DNA from: JBEICQ01 sp046297395
GTDB lineage: Bacteria > Bacteroidota > Bacteroidia > UBA4408
Assembly: GCA_046297395.1 (NCBI GenBank)
Contig: JBKCNM010000057.1
Span: 1-16,911 of the forward strand
Direction of reading: 5' to 3'
Length of the DNA: 16,911 nucleotides
Shown here: positions 1-6,475 of the stretch, in pieces
Numbering within the stretch: position 1 is the first letter of the stretch
Layout: each line of letters opens with the position of its first letter
Made by a program: the position numbers and the translations under genes
Notes under the pieces: model-generated
Database searches by the model: none
What the model was told of the DNA's origin: nothing
What the model saw: only the letters and a program-made list of their open reading frames with translations

Positions 1-1025
1 CAAGCCCGGTGGGCTTCGTCAAAAACTACAACATTTTCTATTGGCGCTTTCTCTGTTTTTAAGTTGTCGTCCCGGAAATGATGAATGTTTTGAATAAATG
101 CTTTTGCTTCTCGTTCTGCATCTGCCTTTTTTAGTTTTTCACCATATTCTTTTGCTGTTTCAACGGAATCTCTTGTTAGTGCTTCTCTAAGAACATCTAC
201 TAAAGGTCCATTTCCTGAAAGGAATACAGAATGCTCAGATTCGTCAGCTTTTAATCGTTCGTTTGCACTGTTTAAACCTGCCAGTGTTTTTCCAGCGCCC
301 GGAACTCCAGTAAGAAAACCATTAGTGTTTCGTTTTTTCGTCTTAGCATTTTCATTAATGTTGTTTATTGCTTTTGCAGTTCGAGAAAGGTTTATTGCTC
401 CTGAATCACTTCTGGAACTTTCTTGTACATTATGTCCTTTGTACAGCGCTTGCGCTGCTTCAATAATTGTCGGTGTCGGCTTGTATGTACTATTTTCCCA
501 ATCAGCAATATTTATCTGTTGTGTCGCAGTTTGAGATGCTAAAATATTTTTTAGAGTGTTTTCAAAGTTGTCTGCGTTACACAAAACACAAGTGTCTAAT
601 CGTATTGAGCTTGGAATATCGTTTGCTACATTGTTAGCTTTTGTGGCAACTAAAATTGGAATAATTGTCTTGTCGTGGCTGCCTTCGTGAAAGTTTAACA
701 AATCAAGGCAATAATCGATTGTTTGATATTGTGAGTCTTTTGTGTAATGAGTGTCACCAACTTTAAACTCAATTACAAAAATGAAATTTTTTGAAATTAA
801 AATGTTGTCAACTCTGTGTCCCATTCGGGGAATTGAGAACTCAAAATAAATATTTCCGTCAATGTCGTTAAGCCAAGATTTTAAAAACTCAACTTGCTTG
901 AACCAAGCATTTTTTTGTTGGTCTTCAAGGTCGTGTTGATGATTTTTTGCAAGCTGTCCGAAAATGGAATTTACGTCTTCTGCTAAAAATTTGGCTCCTG
1001 TATTTTGATAATAACTTCTCTTCAT
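1..1025 (-). CDS. PD-(D/E)XK-like nuclease / DUF2075 (Schlafen group 3-like) helicase fusion, 3' end beyond the window
   Basis: My translation of the reverse strand gives 341 codons before the gene leaves the window. Residues about 45-110 look like a PD-(D/E)XK nuclease core: E47, then R-V-D with D73, a beta strand ending in V-I-E-F-K (E86, K88), and a Q-x3-Y-like helix after Q100. Residues 240-247 are a Walker A (GVPGAGKT). Residues 332-339 are a Walker B with a DEAH box (VVVFDEAH). This order matches proteins annotated as DUF2075 or Schlafen group 3-like DNA/RNA helicases with an N-terminal nuclease-like region. The helicase C-terminal motifs lie outside the window. The start is the ATG at 1025: the frame has an upstream TAA and no other ATG between. 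The gene is A+T-rich compared with recF and dnaE, which suggests later acquisition. A role in defence or nucleic-acid processing is inference from the family; the substrate is unknown. Confidence 0.8.
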   Translation of the reverse strand, partial: MKRSYYQNTGAKFLAEDVNSIFGQLAKNHQHDLEDQQKNAWFKQVEFLKSWLNDIDGNIYFEFSIPRMGHRVDNILISKNFIFVIEFKVGDTHYTKDSQYQTIDYCLDLLNFHEGSHDKTIIPILVATKANNVANDIPSSIRLDTCVLCNADNFENTLKNILASQTATQQINIADWENSTYKPTPTIIEAAQALYKGHNVQESSRSDSGAINLSRTAKAINNINENAKTKKRNTNGFLTGVPGAGKTLAGLNSANERLKADESEHSVFLSGNGPLVDVLREALTRDSVETAKEYGEKLKKADAEREAKAFIQNIHHFRDDNLKTEKAPIENVVVFDEAHRA

Positions 1026-1563
1026 TATCCGGTTGTCGTTTCGTTTTGTAGTTTAGCTATTGCCAGACTGCTAAATAGCTTATACAAGTACATTTTAAAA
1101 TCTTATCTAAAAACTGTATGTTGTGTTTGTTTGTATCATGCGCGGGTGCTAACAAATCTAAAAACAGTTTTAGTCTCAACAAACTTCAATCATATTTTTT
1201 AATCTACGAATAATCGGAGACGCATTTTTTTATTCGCTTTCCTTTGGTCGTTGAGCAGGTGTACTTCCTTTGCGCGGGGCTGGGCCCCGCGCACCCTCTC
1301 CTCGCGTGAGCGATTGCAGCGGTTACTTTTTTGCTTGCAAAAAAGTTTGAGCGGAAAGCGCGACCCGGCAGGACTTGTCCTGACGGGACACGCCCAAAAA
1401 ATTTATTCCCCCCTTAAAATAAATAAACCCTTATCGCCTCGTGCTTTCCACAATCGTTAAGCACCCTTTTTCCGGCTTTGCTTGTGGTTTCTCGTGCAAA
1501 CGAAACATCGAAAGCAGCAGATTTACTGCATACGTTCTGGTCTTTGCTTCTGTTCTTTTTTTT
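1026..1563. other. Non-coding stretch between the helicase gene and recF
   Basis: No open frame here looks like a real protein. The left half (about 1030-1230) is A+T-rich. It holds a 10-base direct repeat (ATCTAAAAAC at 1105-1114 and 1156-1165), and the second copy overlaps a small hairpin (CTAAAA/TTTTAG, 1158-1173). From about 1260 the composition shifts to G+C-rich, with the hairpin cluster listed separately. Near 1441-1464 a GTGCTT/AAGCAC inverted repeat with a 12-base loop is followed on the plus strand by a T-run, which makes at best a weak terminator. No clear intrinsic terminator follows the recF stop. I found no TAnnTTTG element upstream of the helicase start. Confidence 0.6.
1272..1387. 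repeat. Cluster of three short-loop hairpins, probable dispersed intergenic repeat
   Basis: Three inverted repeats lie within 116 bases. The first is a perfect 9-bp stem GCGCGGGGC/GCCCCGCGC with a 3-base loop (1272-1292). The second is a perfect 10-bp stem ACTTTTTTGC/GCAAAAAAGT with a 2-base loop (1325-1346). The third is CAGGAC/GTCCTG with a 2-base loop, extended by CCCG/CGGG across one mismatch (1364-1387). The block is G+C-rich between more A+T-rich flanks. From memory, a similar arrangement (a T-run, GCTTGC and an A-run, followed by a CCCGGCAGGAC-like hairpin) occurs as a non-coding repeat in Bacteroidota genomes. I cannot confirm that from a single copy. It could also be a folded RNA or a remnant of a small mobile element. 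Confidence 0.45.
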
Positions 1564-2661
1564 TCAGCCTATGCGAATGCTCTGTACCTGTGCTGTTCCC
1601 GTTGCACTTCCGTTTAATCCTGCTCTCTCCGCGGTATCTGTGATAAATACTTGTCCAAAATCCCGGCCGGTAAGCAACTCCGTCAGCCTTTGGCTTCTGC
1701 CTGCATCCAGCTTGTCGCTAAAATCGTCGATGAGCAGGGCAGGAGGTGTGCCCAGCGATTTGTGCAGAAGTGCATGAGAAGCCAAACGCAAGGCGATGAG
1801 AAATGATTTTTGCTGTCCCTGTGAAGCGTATCGTTTGAGCGGCAAAGTATTTAATGTAAACTCTAGGTCATCGCGGTGTGCCCCCGAGGAGGTAAATCCA
1901 TTGGCAATGTCTTTTTTCAAAGCCCGCTCCATTTCTTCTAATGGAGAGTTTCCTTCAAAGCCTGCGAGCAGCTTGATATGAACTTCATCGTCCTGTCCGG
2001 AAATACTCCGGTAACAATCAGAAAAATATCCTGCAAACATTTCCAGAAAGGCTTTTCTGCGGGCATGAATGAAACTGCCAAGAGCATCCAGTTGCTGGTT
2101 GTACACATCCATGAGTGAGAGTGTAAGCGATGGATTTTCGCGTACCTGTTTCAGGTATTTGTTGCGTTGTTCAAGTACGGCTTGGTATTGTAAAAGACTA
2201 TCGAGAAATTCAGGATTGTATTGCGCAATCACGCCGTCTGTAAATTTTCTTCTTCGGTCGCTGCCTTCGCTGATGATGGCATAGTCGCCGGGCAGGATGG
2301 CCACCAAGGGAAAGCGCCCAATATGTGAAGATATCTTTCGGTAGATTTCTTCCTGTACGCGGAAGATTTTTTTTTCATCTCTCTGCACTGAACATACCAC
2401 CGATACCGGCATGTCTTTTTCAGAAAAGATGCCTCGGATGATAAAGGCAGGGTCGCCGAAACGAATGTTTTGCTGATCGCTTTGGTTCAAAAAACTTTTG
2501 GTAAGACAGAGGTAGTGAATCGCATCGAGCACATTGGTTTTGCCGGCACCGTTTGAGCCCCACAGGAGGTTGATGCCCTGCACAAAATCAAACACTGCCG
2601 TTTCGTAATTGCGGAAACCGGTGAGTGTGAGTTTTTCGAGGTAGGCTCGGGCCATGTTCAT
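1564..2661 (-). CDS. recF: DNA replication and repair protein RecF
   Basis: RecF is an SMC/ABC-type ATPase that helps load RecA onto gapped DNA together with RecO and RecR. The 365-residue length is normal for the family. Visible motifs are Walker A GSNGAGKT (35-42), the G-x-H-R-D-D block (GAHRDDL, 260-266), the ABC signature region S-Q-G-Q-Q-K (280-285), and Walker B with the D-loop (ALLIDDFSDKLD, 308-319). The conserved opening L-x-L-x-x-F-R-N-Y is present at residues 11-19. The start ATG at 2661 shares one base with the dnaE stop codon (TGATG), so translation is probably coupled to dnaE. A second in-frame ATG at 2655 is the alternative start. RecF is often encoded beside dnaA/dnaN in other bacteria, so pairing with dnaE is a different arrangement. 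It acts in the cytoplasm at stalled forks. The family assignment is secure. Confidence 0.96.
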   Translation of the reverse strand: MNMARAYLEKLTLTGFRNYETAVFDFVQGINLLWGSNGAGKTNVLDAIHYLCLTKSFLNQSDQQNIRFGDPAFIIRGIFSEKDMPVSVVCSVQRDEKKIFRVQEEIYRKISSHIGRFPLVAILPGDYAIISEGSDRRRKFTDGVIAQYNPEFLDSLLQYQAVLEQRNKYLKQVRENPSLTLSLMDVYNQQLDALGSFIHARRKAFLEMFAGYFSDCYRSISGQDDEVHIKLLAGFEGNSPLEEMERALKKDIANGFTSSGAHRDDLEFTLNTLPLKRYASQGQQKSFLIALRLASHALLHKSLGTPPALLIDDFSDKLDAGRSQRLTELLTGRDFGQVFITDTAERAGLNGSATGTAQVQSIRIG

Positions 2662-5600
2662 CAGGGATTCACGGTAATCGTTACATCCTCCATCTCATAT
2701 AGCCTGTGTAGGGTTTCGTGGTTGATAAGGATTTTATTTTTTTTAGGAATCATCTCCAACCTGGCATTGTTCACCGAGTCTATCACTGCCAGTTTGAGGG
2801 TGATGTTGCCGGGGTTTTTTTCTATAAAGTGGCAGAGATGGTTAACCAGGCTTTCCGACATATCGTTGAGATGCACACTGAGCAATACCTGTTTTGTGCG
2901 CACCTGTGCCACTTCATCAAGGTGAATCATGTTGATGATTTTTGCTTCATACACATTCTCTTGTCCTTGTCTTTGCTCAATTCTGGCCATCACAAATACA
3001 AAGGTATCGGGCACCAGCAAATGTTTAAACCGCAAATAGTTTTCCGAAAACAAAAACAGGTTGGAGCTTCCGTCAAAATCTTCGATGGTGAAGTTTGCAA
3101 AGGGGGCTCCGCTTTTGTTGGTGCGATGGTTTACGCTGGTGATGATTCCCGGAAAGGTAATTTCTCTTCCGCGGTACCTGGCAGTGTCGCTGATGTCGCT
3201 CACCTTGTTCATACAAAACTCTTTGATTTCGGGTTGGTATGAATCCAGTGGATGTCCGCTGAGATAAAAGCCAATCACTTCTTTTTCGAAGGAGAGCATG
3301 GTCATTTTCGTCCATGGAATGGCAGCCGGAACCGGAGGCGTGGGAATGTTGCCCTCCTCGGTTTCTCCGAACATATTAATCTGCGTTGATTTTTTGCTTT
3401 CCTGCACGGCGTTGCCATAACGGATGGCTTTTTCGATGAGGTTTACTTGTTCGACATCAGCGGCAAAGTATTGCGCCCTGTGCATATCCGTAAATACATC
3501 GAATGCGCCGGAGTACACAAGGCTTTCAAAGCATCGTTTGTTTAGTGCCCTGAGGTTTACCCTGGCGGCCAAATCAAAAATGCCGGTGTAGTTTCCATTG
3601 GCGCGTTCTTCTATCAGTGCTTGCACGGCGAGTTCACCAACGCCTTTTACAGCGGCGAGTCCAAATCGAATTTGCCCCTGCCGGTTAACGGAGAAGGGCA
3701 GATCACTTTCGTTTACATCCGGTCCGAGCACAGCTATTCCTTGTCTTCGGCATTCGTCTATGAAGAAGGTAATTTTTTTGATGTCGCTCATGTTGCGGGT
3801 GAGCACCGCGGCCATATATTCAGCAGGGAAATTGGCCTTGAGGTAAGCGGTTTGGTAAGCCACCACCGAATAGGCTGCTGAGTGAGATCGGTTGAATCCA
3901 TACTCGGCAAACTTCTGCATGATTTCAAAAACTTCTGTGGCCTTGCTTGCATCCACTTGTTTTTCTGCAGCTCCTTTGATGAATACTTCCTTTTGCTGCT
4001 CCATGGTTTTGGCATCTTTTTTTCCCATGGCGCGGCGCAGCAAATCGGCTCCACCCAAGGTAAATCCGCCCATGACCTGTGCCGTTTGCATGATCTGTTC
4101 CTGGTACACCATGATGCCGTAAGTATGCTTAAGAATATCTTCGAGCATGGGATGCGGATATTCCACTTTTTCTACCCCATGTTTGCGGTTGATAAAGGAG
4201 GGAATAAACTGCATGGGACCGGGCCTGAAAAGGGCATTCATGGCAATCAGGTCTTCTATATTGCTTGGCTTGAGATCGCGCAGGTATTGTTGCATACCTT
4301 CTGACTCAAACTGAAATGTGCCCACCGTATCGCCGCGTTGGTAAAGGGCAAAGGTGGCAGGATCATCCAGTGGAATGGTCTCTATATCGATGCTAACACC
4401 TTTCGATTTTTTGATGTTGATGATGGCATCATTGATGATAGATAGGGTTTTTAGACCCAGAAAATCCATCTTGAGCATACCTGCCGATTCAACATATTTT
4501 CCGTCGTACTGTGTTACCAGCAGGTCTGCATCTTTGGCTGTGCAGAGCGGAATATAATTTTCCAGCTTGTCGGGGGCAATGATTACACCGGCGGCATGTA
4601 TGCCTGTGTGTCTTGCCGAGCCTTCGAGGATCTCGGCGAAGCGAAGCGTTTTTTTTATTTCGTCGCTGCCGTTGTTTTTTTCTTCTCTCAGTTCTTTCAC
4701 TTCCTCAAATGCTTTTTTGAGGGTTACGCCCAGGGTTTCGGGCACCAGTTTGGAGAGGCGGTCGGTATCTGCGAGCTTTACATTCAGTACCCTTCCCACA
4801 TCTTTAATGGCGGAGCGGGCAGCCATGGTACCAAAGGTCACAATCTGTGCCACGCGTTCTTTGCCGTATTTGTCTACCACATAATCAATTACTTTTTGTC
4901 GCCCGTCGTCGTCAAAATCAATATCAATATCGGGCATGCTCACGCGTTCGGGATTGAGAAAACGCTCAAAAAGCAAGTCGTATTTGATGGGGTCGATATT
5001 GGTAATACCAATGCAATAGGCTACGGCAGAGCCGGCAGCGGAGCCTCTTCCCGGACCTACGGTTACTCCGAGGTTTCTGGCTGCTGAAGTAAAATCCTGT
5101 ACAATCAGGAAGTAGCCGGCGAAGCCCATATCGGCAATCACTTTCAATTCAAAATCGAGACGGGAGCTGAGGGATTCGGACAGTTCGGAGTACTTTTTTT
5201 TGGCGCCAAGGAAGGTGAGGTGTCGCAGGTATTCAATCTCGCTGGTAAATCCTTCGGGAAGGGCATACACGGGCAAGAGGATATCGCGGGTGATGGAAGG
5301 TGTTTCAATCTTATCTACAATCTCCTGGGTATTCTCCAGTGCTTCGGGCATGTCTTTAAAGAGCGCCTCCATCTCTTCGGTGGATTTCATGAAAAACATG
5401 TTGCCGTGAAAACGCATGCGGTTGGGATCATGAAAATCTTTTCCGGTTTGCAGGCAGAGGAGGATGTCCTGTGCTTCGGCGTCTTCCATGTTTACATAAT
5501 GCACATCATTGGTAGCGATGGCTTTTACATTGTACTTTTTTGCCCAGCCTTCGAGCACGCGGTTGCAGGTATTTTGTTCCGGCAGATCATGTCGCTGCAG

Positions 5601-6125
5601 TTCGATGTAGTAATCTTCGCCAAAAATATCCAGCCACTCTTTAAACAGAACTTCAGCTTCAGCTTCTCCCTTGTGAAGGATGCATTGGTTGATTTCGGAA
5701 GCCAGGCAGCAGGTGGTAGCAATAAGTCCGCCGCGATATTCGCGAATCAGTTCTTTGTCTATCCTCGGCTTGTAGTAATATCCCTCTGTATAGCCTTTGG
5801 AACAGAGGATAGAAAGGTTGCGGTATCCCTCGGCGTTTTTGGCGAGGATGAGTTGGTGACAGGTATTTTTTTCATCGCCTTGGTGGCCTTTGGTTTTGTC
5901 GAAACGACTTCCGCGCGCCAGGTAAAACTCACAGCCGATGATGGGTTTGATGTCATGCTTTTTGGCTTCGGACACAAAGCGAGGTACGCCGAACATATTC
6001 CCATGGTCGGTAATGGCCATGGCTTTCATGCCATTGTTTTTTGCTTTGTATAAAAGGTTGGTGATGGAGGCAGCTCCATCAAGCAGCGAAAACTGGGTAT
6101 GTGTGTGTAGGTGTGAAAACTGCAT
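2661..6125 (-). CDS. dnaE: DNA polymerase III subunit alpha (replicative polymerase)
   Basis: This is the catalytic subunit of the replicative polymerase, 1154 residues, close to the E. coli DnaE length. The N-terminal PHP domain (1 to about 210) keeps its putative metal ligands: H7 and H9 in the HTH motif, D40-H41 (ITDHG), E66 (CEFY), C140 and D207-x-H209. That suggests a possibly active phosphatase or exonuclease-like PHP rather than the degenerate E. coli type. The palm contains PDIDIDF with D399 and D401, and K-M-D-F-L-G with D554, which correspond to the three catalytic aspartates. A helix-hairpin-helix region (V-K-G-V-G-E) precedes an internal clamp-binding motif QINMF at 915-919, placed almost as in E. 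coli. An OB-fold spans about 991-1070. The start ATG at 6125 has an upstream in-frame TAA with no other start between, and a TAACTTTG element lies seven bases before it. recF follows with a 1-base overlap. Confidence 0.98.
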   Translation of the reverse strand: MQFSHLHTHTQFSLLDGAASITNLLYKAKNNGMKAMAITDHGNMFGVPRFVSEAKKHDIKPIIGCEFYLARGSRFDKTKGHQGDEKNTCHQLILAKNAEGYRNLSILCSKGYTEGYYYKPRIDKELIREYRGGLIATTCCLASEINQCILHKGEAEAEVLFKEWLDIFGEDYYIELQRHDLPEQNTCNRVLEGWAKKYNVKAIATNDVHYVNMEDAEAQDILLCLQTGKDFHDPNRMRFHGNMFFMKSTEEMEALFKDMPEALENTQEIVDKIETPSITRDILLPVYALPEGFTSEIEYLRHLTFLGAKKKYSELSESLSSRLDFELKVIADMGFAGYFLIVQDFTSAARNLGVTVGPGRGSAAGSAVAYCIGITNIDPIKYDLLFERFLNPERVSMPDIDIDFDDDGRQKVIDYVVDKYGKERVAQIVTFGTMAARSAIKDVGRVLNVKLADTDRLSKLVPETLGVTLKKAFEEVKELREEKNNGSDEIKKTLRFAEILEGSARHTGIHAAGVIIAPDKLENYIPLCTAKDADLLVTQYDGKYVESAGMLKMDFLGLKTLSIINDAIINIKKSKGVSIDIETIPLDDPATFALYQRGDTVGTFQFESEGMQQYLRDLKPSNIEDLIAMNALFRPGPMQFIPSFINRKHGVEKVEYPHPMLEDILKHTYGIMVYQEQIMQTAQVMGGFTLGGADLLRRAMGKKDAKTMEQQKEVFIKGAAEKQVDASKATEVFEIMQKFAEYGFNRSHSAAYSVVAYQTAYLKANFPAEYMAAVLTRNMSDIKKITFFIDECRRQGIAVLGPDVNESDLPFSVNRQGQIRFGLAAVKGVGELAVQALIEERANGNYTGIFDLAARVNLRALNKRCFESLVYSGAFDVFTDMHRAQYFAADVEQVNLIEKAIRYGNAVQESKKSTQINMFGETEEGNIPTPPVPAAIPWTKMTMLSFEKEVIGFYLSGHPLDSYQPEIKEFCMNKVSDISDTARYRGREITFPGIITSVNHRTNKSGAPFANFTIEDFDGSSNLFLFSENYLRFKHLLVPDTFVFVMARIEQRQGQENVYEAKIINMIHLDEVAQVRTKQVLLSVHLNDMSESLVNHLCHFIEKNPGNITLKLAVIDSVNNARLEMIPKKNKILINHETLHRLYEMEDVTITVNP

Positions 6126-6475
6126 GTGTCTACAAAGTTACGCCAAGGCAAGCCCTTGAAATGCCCTTGTTAAAAACTATTGAAACCTGATGAAAACGCC
6201 TGTAAATGAAGGTTTTTTGTTTCCCGACAGGGCATCCACATGTGCCCTCATGGGAGGCGGTGACAGTTGTCTTCCCAAACAGGCTGAACCCATGTCTCCA
6301 TCAGTGCATCACTTTCTTTTGAGCAAGGTCATTTCTAAGCGGCGGTTGTGTATACTGATGGATTGTGATGAACATAGAAACTTACCCGTGCTTGAAGAAT
6401 AGGTTTTTCCTATTTTAATTATCATGTGTGTGATGCTTGCAAGTGATGCAAATTTTTTTCCACACTCATTATGCA
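6126..6475. other. Intergenic region between dnaE and the beta-helix gene
   Basis: These 350 bases carry the dnaE promoter at the left end and the 3' flank of the beta-helix gene at the right. A 70-codon plus-strand frame (6190-6402) has no recognisable domain, hydrophobic segment or ribosome binding site; I do not call it a gene. Its stop codon falls inside a small A+T-rich hairpin, AATAGG/CCTATT with a 5-base loop (6398-6414), followed by TTAATT on the plus strand. This could be a weak terminator, but it lacks a G+C-rich stem. No strong terminator for the leftward beta-helix gene is visible. Confidence 0.5.
6133..6161 (-). promoter_or_regulatory. Candidate Bacteroidota promoter of dnaE-recF
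   Basis: Read on the minus strand, TAACTTTG (6140-6133) matches the Bacteroidota -7 consensus TAnnTTTG exactly. A weak -33 match, TTTC, lies 17 bases upstream (6161-6158). Only seven bases separate the -7 element from the dnaE ATG, so the predicted transcript would have an extremely short or absent 5' leader. The -33 element is imperfect, hence moderate confidence. Confidence 0.5.

Noticed and set aside
325..534. A 69-codon hydrophobic plus-strand frame
   Set aside because: It is antisense to the nuclease-helicase gene, in the stretch just before the Walker A motif. The hydrophobicity comes from reading charged A-rich codons on the other strand.
1100..1180. Possible CRISPR or tandem repeat from the repeated ATCTAAAAAC
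   Set aside because: There are only two 10-base copies, about 51 bases apart, with no further units. This is insufficient for an array.
1251..1460. A 69-codon plus-strand frame over the hairpin cluster
   Set aside because: The frame is created by the inverted repeats and has no signal, domain or ribosome site. Such peptides are typical of translated intergenic repeats.
5220..6053. A 277-codon plus-strand frame
   Set aside because: It lies wholly antisense to dnaE, whose PHP domain is unmistakable there. It has no domain of its own and no promoter.
6190..6402. A 70-codon plus-strand frame in the dnaE upstream region
   Set aside because: It has no recognisable domain, hydrophobic pattern, ribosome site or promoter. 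It was kept only as a note in the intergenic entry.
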